NCBI GenBank assembly: GCA_963930775.1
Contig: OZ005697.1
Location: forward strand, 3,494,292 to 3,558,291
Reading direction: 5' to 3'
Length of the DNA: 64,000 nucleotides
Source: Cliona cf. orientalis
Lineage: Eukaryota; Porifera; Demospongiae; Clionaida; Clionaidae
The translations under genes were made by a program, and so were the position numbers. The notes under the pieces were generated by a model, which did not search any database, was not told the DNA's origin, and saw nothing but the letters and a program-made list of their open reading frames with translations. Shown here in pieces: positions 11,218-22,390 of the stretch (position 1 is the stretch's first letter; each line of letters starts with the position of its first letter).

Positions 11218-11696
11218 GTAAGTCTACCTACTGTGCTGCTGACAAATTGTTTGAAAATCATGATAGATATTGAGTTGTGATTGTAAAAAAATTGTATGTT
11301 AATATATTAACGATTATTATACCTCGCTGACTTCTTTCTGCATAATAATAATATTATTATCATGAGTTTTTTGTCTATAAGATTTTATGCTTTCGTTAGC
11401 GGAGGTCACACATTTAGAATATAGTTGCTGAATACAAAAATAGTCCCTTAACGAGTTGTAGTAGTAAAGACAAGGGCAATAAGTAAAGAGTGAAATGGTT
11501 AATGAGAGTAGGATGATTGATTACAAATGATTGTAATTACGAAGGTTAGCTTTGAATGCTTGGAGTGATGGTGCAGTCACGAGTTCCTTTGGTGATGAAT
11601 TCTTATCGGCTTCATCTTGTTGAGCCTAATCAAAAAATTCAAAGGGCATTGCTCATGGTAAAGATGAGTCGGCTTTATGTATGTTCATCACTACAG
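11218..11696 (+). other. Intron between exons 1 and 2 of the death-domain gene
   Basis: GTAAGTC starts it and CATCACTACAG ends it. Joining keeps the frame (codon C|GC). The interior is AT-rich without a visible element. Confidence 0.6.
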
Positions 11697-11950
11697 GCCT
11701 AGAAATGACCCAGACAGTCATGCACAAAATCAAACGTCAATTTGCATCGCTCCAGGTTGAAGTTCGATCAGCCATGGAAGCTAGACAGGTGAAAGTGAGC
11801 GATGCTCATCAGTTTTTGGTGTCCTCCTTCCAGAGTGAATGCCACATCCCTGAAGCTCCGGACCTCACTGTGACTGTTCAACATCGTAACTGAGGCTAAG
11901 CTCTGGCGTTACGATCACTATGGTCCTCTGGAGGAGCTGGCAGAAGCATT
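11697..11950 (+). pseudogene. Exon 2, left part, of the death-domain gene
   Basis: This encodes LEMTQTVMHKIKRQFASLQ and the following RSAMEARQVKVSDAHQFLV helical region, then HIPEAPDL. A frameshift near 11870-11880 separates this from the next recognisable part, FNIVTEAKLWRYDHYG and PLEELAEAF in another frame. The exon is then cut at 11950 by the CACTG transposon and resumes at 16961. The product is a linker/helical region between the death domain and the ankyrin repeats. Confidence 0.7.
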
Positions 11951-12200
11951 CACTGTAAAAAACGATGAGTATACGCAGTCTTATTACTGGCTTAAAACTG
12001 TATTATATCATTAGATTAAGACTGGTTTCCGCTGGGCTTATACCTCTGTAGGTCGGTTGCTTATATGTGCGTATTCGGGCTTAAGGATATCGTTTAAGCC
12101 TTGGCCGTATAAGCGCGCTTATCCATGTGATATACATTCAACTTATTCGGTCTTATACTAGGGCGAATAACGCTCTATACCAGATGTATACCAAAGCTTA

Positions 12201-12632
12201 GGCCACTCCAATTTGATGTATTGTTTCACGAGTAGGATAGCCAGAAAGAGTGAGTCGGTAGGTAGGAATAAATTTGTAAATGTCATGTATGAATATCATT
12301 AAAAGGTTATGAATATCATTATAAGAATTATGAATTTCATTATTTCTGATTGTGTGCAACAAAGTATCCTCGACTGTGGCTGGCAAAACGGCAGATGAAA
12401 CCAGCACAACACTCCCGGGGCTCCGCTTTACTTCAGCACTGATCCACAGCTGACTCCCACAAGAATTTACATGAAAATTGTAGCTATCACGAGGTGCAGC
12501 TAGGTGCCTGTGTATGGCAGCAAATGCGCATGCGCGTTTTTAAACCACACCCACAAATTTACATTTATGAATCAAATTGGCAAAATATTGAGTCGCCGTA
12601 CTCGTGAAACAATTCATCAAATTGGAGTGGCC
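12201..12632. mobile_element. 432-bp nested element with 3-bp TTA duplication (PIF/Harbinger-like)
   Basis: The left end GGCCACTCCAATTTGATG (continuing TATTGTTTCACGAGTA) is mirrored by the right end ATCAAATTGGAGTGGCC. TTA flanks both sides (12198-12200 and 12633-12635). A 3-bp TTA target site with GGCCACTC-type ends suits PIF/Harbinger MITEs. It lies within the larger CACTG element and so inserted later. Confidence 0.8.
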
Positions 12633-12907
12633 TTATACGCGTCGATTGCGCGCGCGCGCATAAATGCAATTACGTAATGCATCCTATGCGCGTGCGGTTA
12701 GCGAGCTAGCCATGAGGAATGTATATTAACCGCACTAGCGAGCTATACTGCCAGCGCTATATATACGCACTTGATCAATGGCGTCACTATGATATAATAA
12801 TCATGTATATATATATAGCATATAGCCATAAATGGTTAAACGGCCAAAATCCAAATCAGTTTAAAGAATGTCCAGATGGCATTTGCTCATCAGATCTGCA
12901 GAATGAC

Positions 12908-12910
<3 letters not shown>

Positions 12911-12997
<87 letters not shown>

Positions 12998-13059
12998 AAA
13001 TGGTGAAATAAGCGAGAGTGAAACGAGGGAGATAGAGGGAAAGAGAGAGGGAGAGAGAA

Positions 13060-13108
<49 letters not shown>

Positions 13109-13119
13109 GAATGGTGAAT
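12911..13119. repeat. (GA)n microsatellite, about 40 pure units plus degenerate GA tracts
   Basis: An uninterrupted GA run from 12911 to about 12992 is followed by GAGG-interrupted GA tracts at 13020-13170. A short segment (GGTGAA then AGCGAGAGTGAAACGAG) occurs twice between them. Confidence 0.95.
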
Positions 13120-13610
13120 GAGCGAGAGTGAAACGAGATAGAGAGAGGATGGTGGGGTAAGAAAGAAAGAGTGTATGAATGGAAGGTCTGTATGCAATGT
13201 TACTAGTTGCAATATCTACCTGTAGTGACCAAGATTGGTGTTGGATGCAGTGCCTCGATCCAAGGTTTATACTTCAAGCCTGATTAAGAAAAGATAGTCA
13301 TTTATGACACATGATTATTCTTTATATACCTGAGTCAATCCAGAGGGCTTGAATAACATTGCAATTGCTACGAAGTCCTCGCCAGCTACAGTACATGTAG
13401 AGATTGGTAAAATTATGATGCTAGTAGCAATCATAATACTTGTTTAAATATACCTGAGTTTTTTTTGATCATCATAGTGACAGCAGGTGTTCAACGGTAT
13501 ATCCTGGCCAAATTGACCTACCTTCAACTAACATCATACTACAGGTGAAACCCTCGAACCAGGCTTGCACATTGCTGCCAAATATATATACAGATGGGCC
13601 TACATGATAT

Positions 13611-14096
13611 GTAGATACCTATAGCAAGAAAAAAAACGAGTGACAGCCTGGTAGCTAGTCACGTTATCAGCCACTTACAGGGTTAGCCTGGCACACGGTG
13701 TTGAAATCTTTACGATCCAACATGAGATACGCACCAGGAATCCAATCTGTTGAAAATAAAACTGTACGCTACATACATTATGTAGATACCTGAGCAAGAA
13801 ATAAACAAGTGACAGTCTGGTATTTATCAGCCACTTACAGGGTTAGCCTGGCACACGGTGTTTAAACCTTTACGATCCCACATGAGATACACACCAGGAA
13901 TCCAGTCTGTTGAAAATAAAACTGTACGCTACGTATATGTAGATACCTGAGCAAGAAATAAACAAGTGACAGTCTGGTATTCACGTTATCAGCCACTTAC
14001 AGGATTAGCCTGGCACACGGTGTTTAAATCTCTACTATCCGACATGAGATACGCACCAGGAATCCAATCTGTTGAAAATAAAACTGTACGCTACGT
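13611..14096. repeat. Three tandem copies of a 157-170-bp unit
   Basis: The units start TGTAGATACCTGAGCAAG near 13611, 13782 and 13939. Each contains AGCCTGGCACACGGTGTT and ends GAAAATAAAACTGTACGCTAC. They lie inside the 5-kb transposon and show no coding pattern. Confidence 0.9.
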
Positions 14097-15100
14097 ATAC
14101 AGTAGTTTCCTCGCTAAACACCGGCCGGAGAGATACCAGTCATGGTCGATCACAGAGACTCAGGGCCAGAACAGCCACCGACCTGGTCAGCTTTGTCAGA
14201 AGGATTTGAATCCATGTAGTCACGTGTCGTATTGCACGTACGTACGTACGTATGTTATACGTTAATGGCCGGCCGGCATGGCAGCGCGCGCCGTGACAAG
14301 ACTGCAAAATTTGGCGCGAACTTGTGACCGCGAATCCTCAACCCGACAATGCATGCTCATGATGCTCGAGGACAGATGATATGGGTGCCTCTAAAGGAGT
14401 CCGGTGAGAAGAGAGCGCGAAATAGTATCAAGCAGGGACTACTAAAGACAGGAGAACGAAGTTGAGCAAGTTTCACAATAATAATAATTATGAGTAGTTC
14501 GGGAGCTTCAAGTGTGTAGCTTTACAGTGGCTGTATGATCATGTGTGTAGCATGCTTGTTGTATACCAATGTTAATTATTATGCCCCACCCACCTACACA
14601 GGAAACTTGCAAGTGTACCAAACCAAGTACGCTTCATGAAAGTTCTCTCCTAGCATGAAGTTTATTGTCAGAGTTATGTATTATATTCCTTGGCTACATG
14701 CATTAGTAGTGATGATAGCGGCAAAATTATGCTAGTTATGACAAAATGTTGTGCTGAACATTCACAATGCATTGTGTAAGGGTAGAGAGAACAAAGTTAA
14801 CATGTTCAGTTGACAACAGCAGACTCTATTGCTTGTCCGTGGAACAGCAAAATGCTACACCAAATATTACCCCCAAATAGCACCTGAGGTCGACGTCAGG
14901 AGGGGGGTGTGCAATCATCCGCCAGTGACATCTATGCATAGGCATCCTGTCGAGTCCTGCAAAAAGAACATCATCATCCTTACTTAGTATTTTAAGTGGA
15001 GGCCTAGGGTTGTACTTCTTTATTTTTATACTGACTCGCACATAACTAGACACCAAATTATGTGCAACACAGATCCTAGGGTGTGCTTTATTTTGAATTT
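14097..15100. other. Interior of the 5-kb transposon, no gene recognised
   Basis: This contains (CGTA)n near 14236 and a GC-rich palindromic patch GGCCGGCCGGC near 14268. No domain can be assigned to any open frame. Confidence 0.4.
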
Positions 15101-15141
15101 ATTTACGGAATGCTATTACATAATATGAATGTGCCTAGTAT

Positions 15142-15790
15142 TACTAGCACTGTGGTTGGCTGAAACGGGTTTGGACAATAATCTTTGAACCTGTGTATGG
15201 CTGACTACATGCTGGTAATCATAATATTTCCTAGTACAGTATGGGCAGCGTAGGGTTGATTCATATAAAGTGAGGTGTGTGAGGGATGTGAATTATAGGT
15301 AACGAACTAGCAGTATAATTGGCTGAAACGGGTTTGGACATTATGATAGTCTTTGAACCTGTGTACGGCTGATTACATGCTGGTATACGCCTGTAATTTC
15401 CTGGTACTGTGTGTGTGTTTGATTTCATACTGATATTATAGAGGGTGATTGAACCATAGGTACGTCGTGGCTAGTTAATTAAATCTAATATTAAAGCTTT
15501 TATGTTTAACACTAGCACTGTGGTTGGCTGAAACGGGTTTGGACAATAGTCTTTGAACCTGTGTACGGCTGATTACATGCTGGTATATGCCTGTAATTTC
15601 CTGGTACTGTGTGTGTGTTTGATTTCATACTGATATAGAGGGTGATTGAACCATAGGTACATCTGACTAGTTAATTAAATCTAATAATAAGCTATTATGT
15701 TTAGAACTAGCACTGTGGTTGGCTGAAACGGGTTTGGACAAGTCTTGAACCTGTGTACGGCTGATTACATGCTGGTAAGCCTTTTGGTAG
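15142..15790. repeat. Four tandem copies of a 165-205-bp unit
   Basis: Units begin with TTGGCTGAAACGGGTTTGGA near 15158, 15320, 15527 and 15720, and contain GGCTGATTACATGCTGGTA. They differ by indels and lie within the 5-kb transposon. Confidence 0.85.
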
Positions 15791-15911
15791 AATTAGAGTG
15801 GTTGAAACCAGGATGAATGAATGAATGAGGACCCCCCCCCCCCCATTAAATGATAATAATAATATTATGCTGTATATGTTTCAAGATGCATAAATGAGTG
15901 TTTGTGTTTTC

Positions 15912-16083
15912 AGACTGCCATTCGTACTTCTCTATAGGCACTGAATATGTGACACTCATCTGGGAGAAAATGCCTCTCATTATTAAAATCTTGTTAGCAC
16001 TGGAGGGTGATAGTGGGGGGACTCGGTTAACAAGTCACATAAATTTATCCAATGATCGTATGATCTCAGACAGTGATTATTAA
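15912..16083 (+). other. Possible exon inside the 5-kb transposon
   Basis: After TTTGTGTTTTCAG a frame of 57 codons runs to TAA (starts near CHSYFSIGTEYVTLIWEKM). It might be a leftover transposon exon. No homology is recognised, and a random open frame is as likely. Confidence 0.2.
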
Positions 16084-16960
16084 AAAAGTACGCTGGCTTG
16101 TCATTACCTAATTGGCTCATCTGAGTGCACTACAGTAAATACTGGTATACTATATAATTCTACATACCATGGAGACTGGAGTCTCAGATGATCTGTTCGA
16201 CAATATCCAGGGAGAGAATGATCATCTTGCAAAGCAGGGACAGGTACTCAGAGGATATTTCTATTAAGAGCACACCTATTCACAATAAGATGGCATACTA
16301 AAACACTTAATTAATGCATGTAATCAGCCGGCTTTCCGGCGAATCGGGCTGGATCGTACCGTCATTGACGCCTGCATGGCCGGGATATCATGACAATGGT
16401 TGGTAGACGTAGCTCAAAACATAGGGTGACTCGGGGTATGTACTCGGGCGGGATCGAGCCTGACTCGGCAGAGCAGCCGCGTGATTAGCTGAGCCTCACT
16501 GGCGGTGATCAGATATCTTCTCTGTGACAGTCTGACTGACATCGACGGTACTCGTAGCGTCAATGCAAGATAGATCTTCGTGAAGGTATTAATGTCGAGT
16601 TTTAATGATGTCATAGCTCCACGATGATTATGACCTAGCCCCACCCCCTCCCAGCTGGAGAGAGAGGGAGGGGCTAAGACCAGCATGGAATGGGAGGGGC
16701 TGGTACTGATAGTAAGATATAAGCATATATTTATAGCAAGCATATACCATATGAGATTGAAATAAGAGTGTTATTGACTCCAGCTTATACCCTCTAACAA
16801 TATAAGAGTGTTATTGACTCCAGCTTATATCCTTCTAACCATATAAGCTAGCTTAAAACAAGCTTATGTCACTATCACATATAAGCGGACTTATAACAGC
16901 TGAATAACAAACATATACTACCATACATATACTAGCTTATACTGCCAGTTTTTTACAGTG

Positions 16961-17462
16961 ATTCTTACCTGACGAGAAGGCTCCAGCAAGAAAGCTCATG
17001 AGCGAATACAAGGACCAGCTCTCTGGGTTCTTTGTTACTACCAAGATTGTCGATTTCATTGATCTCTCTGAATTTGATGATTCTGAAGACAACTCCGATG
17101 CTGATTCTGGACGTGAAGGTGACAACCAACAATTACTTTCATCCAAGGAATCCAAGAAGCTTTTTCGTAAGCTCAAAGTGAAGCTGAGACTCGATAGAAC
17201 AACCAAATTATAAGACATGACCATGAGCTACATAGACTCTCTTTGGAATTCATTGATTGAGAAATTCAACCTCCCTCCACTGACGGCTATCATTAAGAAG
17301 ATTGTTGGGGGGAGTTTGATCATCACCTGGCTAGTCCCACCACAAGTTTCATCTATGATTGCAGTGTCTTATTCCAAGGCTCTCGGGTTCTACCAGCAGC
17401 ACAATATAGTTCAAGTCCAACTGGATGGCCGCACTCTCTATGATGAGGTCCTGGAGTGGACT
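16961..17462 (+). pseudogene. Exon 2, right part, of the death-domain gene
   Basis: This resumes with FLPDEKAPARKLMSEYKDQL, then an acidic stretch (FDDSEDNSDADSGRE), a basic KKLFRKLKVKLRLDR, and after an in-frame TAA at 17211-17213 continues in the same frame with TMSYIDSLWNSLIEKFNLPP and GGSLIITWLVPPQ up to the donor ACT|GTAAGT at 17463. The TAA is a second independent disabling change. The C-terminal part looks like a conserved module of sponge death-domain proteins, with no named domain known to me. Confidence 0.7.
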
Positions 17463-17831
17463 GTAAGTTGTGCATGTATGGTGGAGTGCTAGGAGTATGA
17501 AGCATATTCTTCAATGTTTGATGCTCCTTTTAGGATAATTATCATGGTACCATACTGCAATTATTGTTTGCTAATGAGGCAATTTTTCAACCTCTACAAA
17601 ATTGAAGTTATTGGCAGCACTGGGGGCGTGACCTGTGGTCACCTCAAAGCTTTTGGCCTAATTCCATTCCCACATCAAGACTAATTAAGGAGGTTTGCAG
17701 GGCCAACATGTCTTACTGACACCACTGTGTGCCATATCCATCACAATACTGTTTTGGTGTGTACATCATAAAACTTAATTATGGGACTAGTTCAACTGTT
17801 GTATTAGTGTGTATTCTCTATACTCCTGCAG

Positions 17832-17906
17832 ACTGGTGATATTAATCGTGCTCTGATTGCCGCAACTCGTGGCAGCCTTATGGAGGGCAGTGTCACCATC
17901 CTGTAA
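17832..17906 (+). pseudogene. Possible small exon before the ankyrin repeats
   Basis: After TACTCCTGCAG the frame reads TGDINRALIAATRGSLMEGS and ends in TAA. The phase fits the preceding donor (phase 0), and the start of the frame resembles an ankyrin repeat. The early stop suggests decay. Confidence 0.4.
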
Positions 17907-17964
17907 CATAATGCATCAATTGCAAGTCACTATTGTACAAACAGTGGCTGTAGTGGAGTTTCAC

Positions 17965-18063
17965 CTCAGAAGCGATGTTGGGATCAGCTTTAGCTGCTAG
18001 GAGAACACTCACAGTCTCAGTGTAGCCAAACAAACTGGCCCATATTAGACCAGTCCGGCCTTC
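17965..18063 (-). pseudogene. Antisense ankyrin-repeat exon
   Basis: On the minus strand TTTTTAG|GAAGGCCGG opens a 99-nt exon encoding one ankyrin repeat (GRTGLIWASLFGYTETV, then LLAAKADPN), ending GAG|GTGAAACTCC. It is a close match, including the following intron bases, to the plus-strand exon 21062-21160, but inverted relative to the rest of the gene. Confidence 0.75.
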
Positions 18064-18123
18064 CTAAAAATTAATGATAAACATCATTAAATTTTAACAA
18101 GCTACAAGTGGTGTTTGATTATA

Positions 18124-18809
18124 CAGTGGACTCTCCGAATAACGGACACCTTGATACATAGGCTTCTGTCCTTTATTCGGGGTATGTCCTTTATTGGGGT
18201 GTTTTACTTTAGTCACCCCCCACTTCATCTAATATTAATTTTATAGCCAATAATTCATTGTTATAAAGAAATTCATGACATACTCAAGTGTTTACATGAT
18301 AATGTATTGCACTATTCAGTCTGTGTTTCAAAGAAGTGATCGAGTGTCAATTACGTCATGGTGGACGAATGGCTACTTGCCATTTGAGCAAGTAAAGCAG
18401 TGGCTGTTGATGCTTGTATTTACAGACTGTATGGACCTCAGCCATACATTGACAGAATTTAATAGTACAATCACTACAGTAATACTAGACAAAGTACTAC
18501 TTTGGCGTGTCTATATTAAGTATTACTGTCTTATTATGTTTATACAGATTGTGAATGCCATGACCTGCATGTAAGAAGGTTGAGGCGGGGTTAGCCACAC
18601 CCACCACCGTCCGTTAGTTAGAATGTTTTTTGTATAGTACTGCATTTAATACTTCGTGCAAGCTGCTGTGTCTGTTATCCGGAATTCGGAGGTTGTCTGC
18701 TATTCAGGTGCTGCTACTGTATTAAACATAATATATTATGGAGATATCGGTTGGTACATATAGCAGTGTCTGTTATTGGGTATAAGTCCATTATTGGGAG
18801 TGTCCACTG
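18124..18809. mobile_element. 686-bp inverted-repeat element, CAGTGGAC ends
   Basis: The left end CAGTGGACTCTCCGAATAAC and the right end ATTATTGGGAGTGTCCACTG are inverted with a few mismatches. Several internal TGTCCTTTATT/TGTCTGTTATT motifs lie near the ends. The ends recall pogo/Tigger-like elements; no transposase is present. Confidence 0.65.
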
Positions 18810-18930
18810 CATATATACACAGTAGTAATCAAATCACAACCAGAGTTTTATGTAGATTCTTGTTGCATGGACAGGGGAAAAGTTGCGCATGCAAGCACAC
18901 AGAAATTTTTTATACTTGAGATACTCATTG

Positions 18931-19846
18931 TTAAGGTACCATTAAATTGCGTGGGCGTGAGGTGGGGGATATGACACCTAAACCACATCAAAGTCATTAG
19001 TGAGGTGCATGTTGTGTAACCACGCCCTTTTAATTGCACAGGTCTCAGGGGTCAAGGACCACCATTCTCAATCAAGTGCCTACTAACCACCGGATGTCCA
19101 CCGGAAGCCCACAATCAATCCCAATTAAAACACACAGCTTCCTCAAGGCCAAAACACACACAAACACTTGGAGGCCGTTCTGCCACACCGCCCACGCAAG
19201 AGCTCACCTCATTTCCTGTGTGGGCGGAGTAACAACACGTCATCGCAACCACATCCGCTTCAAACCATCGTCAGCTTCCGTCCAGCCGTACAGGCCCCTC
19301 GATCGCACCGCCGTACAGTGCCTCATTAACAGACATGGCCTCACCTTTGACCTCCTGCCACGCCCCCAAAGCCTCCTCGCGGGGTTCAAAGGTCACCACC
19401 GCAGCCGGGACACGCCCACCTATCGCCGAGGCCAAGTCCCAGGCGCCGATGTCCAAGCACTGGCCCGTGAAGCCACGCCCAATCGGAAGCAATAAAACCT
19501 GCATTAACGCACACGCACACACTCCACACAGTGCCAGGAACACGCCCACATGCTTAATTAGGCCTAATAAGCTTTTTTTTTTTTTTTTTTTTTTTTTTGT
19601 CGTTGCGGTTAATAGTTAAGAAAGAATGCTTTGATCTTGCTTTGATGTGGGCAATTACCGGCCTTTTCTTCAGGGGCCACTTCCGGTCGCTAATTACACG
19701 CGCATAATCATCCCTGGCCGATTCTGGACACGCCCACCTTCGACCAAAAGCACTCGTATGGCCTCTTCGGCCACGCCCCTTCACGATTCGCTAATTGAAT
19801 TAGCCATTCCTGACGCTCACGCCCACGCAATTAAATGGTACCTTAA
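18931..19846. mobile_element. TTAA-flanked GGTACCATTAAATTGCG element, copy 1
   Basis: GGTACCATTAAATTGCGTGG (continuing GCGTGAG) at the left is mirrored by CACGCCCACGCAATTAAATGGTACC at the right, and TTAA lies on both sides (18931-18934, 19843-19846). A TTAA target site indicates a piggyBac- or Kolobok-type family. It contains a T run near 19574-19598 and long overlapping open frames on both strands without a recognised domain. Relative to the copy at 61160 it lacks about 120 bases after GGTCTCAGGGG. Confidence 0.8.
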
Positions 19847-20029
19847 GCTGAAATTTCAGCAATTTACTTCTAAAAATAGTTATATTATCATTCAGTCAAA
19901 ACTTATCAGGGAAGATTAATAGTAGCCAGCAATGACTTGACTGCATTAGATCCACTGTATTGAGCCAAAATGTTTCAAAATTCATAATTTTCTGCTACTC
20001 ACATTATCTTGTTGGTCCATATTAGCCCC

Positions 20030-20110
20030 ATGCTTTAGTAGTACCCTGGGGTGAAATTGAAGTAATCAACCTACTGGCAAGGCATGGAGCAGCAGTGGAC
20101 ATCAGAAACA
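20030..20110 (+). pseudogene. Partial ankyrin exon
   Basis: The second half of an ankyrin repeat (EVINLLARHGAAVDIRNK) ends at a donor AACAAG|GTATATT. The first half is not recognisable and the expected acceptor is missing, so this looks truncated. Confidence 0.6.
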
Positions 20111-20230
20111 AGGTATATTGAGCCATGCAATATTTATTTCAGATAGAGCACATGCACATCAGAGGTGGGACAGAAAGAGTATTGATTGTGTAGACAGAGA
20201 ATGATAGTAAGTGAAGTGTTTATGCTACAG

Positions 20231-20329
20231 CGTGGTGACACTGCCCTCCATCGGGCAGCCATGCGGGATAAAGTAGAAGCAGTGAAGGCATTGATCGACT
20301 GTGGAGCAGCAGTGGACATCAGAAACAAG
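20231..20329 (+). CDS. Ankyrin-repeat exon (99 nt)
   Basis: ATGCTACAG|CGTGGTGAC opens and AACAAG|GTATAGC closes a 99-nt phase-0 exon encoding one full repeat: RGDTALHRAAMRDKVEAVKA then LIDCGAAVDIRNK. The TALHxAA and GAxVDI signatures are those of ankyrin repeats, which serve protein binding. It probably belongs to the death-domain gene beginning at 10867, whose upstream exons are broken, so whether it is translated is doubtful. Confidence 0.65.
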
Positions 20330-21061
20330 GTATAGCTAATTTCAGTATTATTTTAGGAGCTGAGTTGAACTGCATACATGTAGTGAATTACTTGTGATTG
20401 AATTGAAGTCTGTAGATTTGTAAGCATGACATTATTCACTGAGCTGTGCTGTGCGTATGCCATAACCTCTATGCTAGTGATGTTGGTGGCCTCTATAGCT
20501 TGTGAAGTTAACCAAGAGAGAGTGTAGCTTTATGCAGAAATAAGGTGATTATCCATTAACTTGTGGGTGGAATTTTGGGTGTGGTTTCATTGTTATCCAT
20601 TTGAAAAGCACCACTTTAGCTAATTACCTTAATTACCCCGCGCACATGTGCAAGGGGTAAAGCAATCTGTTTGTTGTTGTCGGCACGAAAATCGCCAGAT
20701 CTCGCATTCTAGGCATCTGTGCGTGCTGTGAGCACAACCAATAGATAGATATCGGTGAAAAACTGGTTTGTACGTGCTTCAAATTACTCAAAAAGGCTTA
20801 TAGTGCTACAAATTGTGCATTTTCTGTTCAGCATGCCTGCCACACCCACTCTTTTAGCATAATAGTATGCTGATGCAACTGCGCATGCTCAAGTTCAATG
20901 TTGGAAAGGGTCGTCAAGCCATAAGCAGCTATATATACCACAGAGTGTTGTAATACAGCAACTATGGCTACAGAGCTCTAGTTATGTCTGTGTCAGTCAG
21001 CTGTCTTTCAAAACAAAAATCATTTAACAATGTGTCTCATCATAACATTGTTATCATTCAG

Positions 21062-21160
21062 CACGGCAGGACTAGTCTAATGGAGGCCAGTTGGTATGGC
21101 TCCACTGAGACTGTGAGTGTTCTCCTAGCAGCTAAAGCTGATCCCAACATCACTGACAAG
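21062..21160 (+). CDS. Ankyrin-repeat exon (99 nt)
   Basis: CATTCAG|CACGGCAGG to GACAAG|GTGAAAC, again 99 nt and phase 0. It encodes HGRTSLMEASWYGSTETVSV then LLAAKADPNITDK. Its near twin lies antisense at 17965-18063. Confidence 0.65.
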
Positions 21161-21217
21161 GTGAAACTCCACTACAGCCACTGTTTGTGCAATAGTAACT
21201 GATACATTACGTTACAG

Positions 21218-21316
21218 GACGGTGATACTGCCGTCCATGATGCTGCCGCAAAGGGTTTTCCAGAAGTAATCAACCTCTTAGTGAAGCATGGTGCAGCAGT
21301 GGACATCAGAAATAAG
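21218..21316 (+). CDS. Ankyrin-repeat exon (99 nt)
   Basis: GTTACAG|GACGGTGAT to AATAAG|GTACAGC, 99 nt, phase 0. The repeat reads DGDTAVHDAAAKGFPEVINL then LVKHGAAVDIRNK. One repeat per 99-nt exon explains how repeats can be gained by exon duplication. Confidence 0.65.
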
Positions 21317-21450
21317 GTACAGCCAATTTCAACATTACTGTAGGATCTAAGTTGAACTGCAAACATTTAGCGATTGAACGTGTGCTTGTGAACTTTACCA
21401 AGAGAGAGAGTGTCATGATTTGGCCATTGTATGTCCTTCCCCACCACTAG

Positions 21451-21537
21451 GAGGGTCTGACAGCCATGGAGGTGGCTAGGGGTGGTGGTGAAGAGGCTAT
21501 ATGGTATAACACTATGAAAACTTATGTATGTGTTTGA
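21451..21537 (+). CDS. Last ankyrin-type exon with stop
   Basis: CACCACTAG|GAGGGTCTG opens a frame EGLTAMEVARGGGEEAIWYN, a degenerate half repeat, which ends in TGA at 21535. It is in phase with the previous exon and probably ends the gene. An alternative donor ACTTAT|GTATGT is possible. Confidence 0.5.
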   Translation, partial: EGLTAMEVARGGGEEAIWYNTMKTYVCV

Positions 21538-22390
21538 GCGGATATCTAAACTAGTAATTTCAAAAAAAATCATGCATGAAGTCAGCTTCTGGAATTCTGA
21601 GGCAGTGAAGTGTTAGCTACAGTAGCAGCCAAACATGTATGCACACCAAATTTTTTTTATTCATTAAGGGATGTTAAATTCATCAGTAGAACAAGTAGAG
21701 AGGTACTTATATGCTATATTTCAAGTTTGGAGTCAATCAGTAGTGTAGTTTTTGAATTATAGGCCTCTAAAGCAATCAACATGTTACGTGCCATTCCCCT
21801 ATTGGAATGGTACACACACACCTGGCAGAAAAATTGTGATGTTTAGAAATATTAAAACAGCCATATCTCCGCAACCACTCGATGAAATTTTGCGGAACAA
21901 AGACTAAATTGTATCTTAAAGCCTCCTTTATTACTATGTGTGGTAAAGAAAGTGTAAGGAATAATCTAAAATTTTGATGTAATATGCCTACTCTTATCCC
22001 TACAAATCTTGTTTGTATACTTTTTGGCATTGCCATCCCTACTTCATCCTTAAATTTTATTCAATTATTTTTTATACTTGTTTCTGCTCTTTTTTTTTAT
22101 TGCAAATACAGTAAATAAAATTATAGAAGATGGGAGGTGAGTTCGCGCGTGCGAAAAGTAGTAGCCACGCCCCTCGTTAACTCGATAAACCATAGATGCC
22201 AAAGAAGGCTGTTTCAGGCGGCCAAGTAGCTATGAGACTCTAGTAGCTATCATTTATTTTATCGACTATCTGTTACTGCTGAGCTGGCTGTTATGCCGAC
22301 TGCTGAGGGCCGAGCCGCTCCCGTACGTTGAGGTCGAGTCTCCATATCCCAGCACAGCACTCACTGCCTCTAGCTAGGTTCGCTTGAGGG
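21538..22390. other. No gene seen
   Basis: AT-rich sequence, then from about 22130 a more GC-rich patch that may be repeat-derived. No domain is recognised. Confidence 0.35.

Larger units (their letters stand above)
11951..16960. mobile_element. 5,010-bp CACTG-ended transposon inserted in a coding exon
   Basis: The ends are CACTGTAAAAAAC and GTTTTTTACAGTG, perfect 13-bp inverted repeats. ATT occurs on both sides (11948-11950 and 16961-16963), and deleting element plus one ATT joins AEAF to LPDE in frame. Both ends carry many GCTTAT/ATAAGC motifs (about 11980-12190 and 16700-16950), the subterminal repeat pattern typical of CACTA/Spm-like (CMC) elements. No transposase is visible; the interior holds tandem repeats and a nested small element, so it is non-autonomous. 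Confidence 0.85.

Noticed and set aside
12856-13212. 118-aa Leu/Ser-rich minus-strand ORF
   Set aside because: It is the translation of the GA microsatellite and has no gene-like features.
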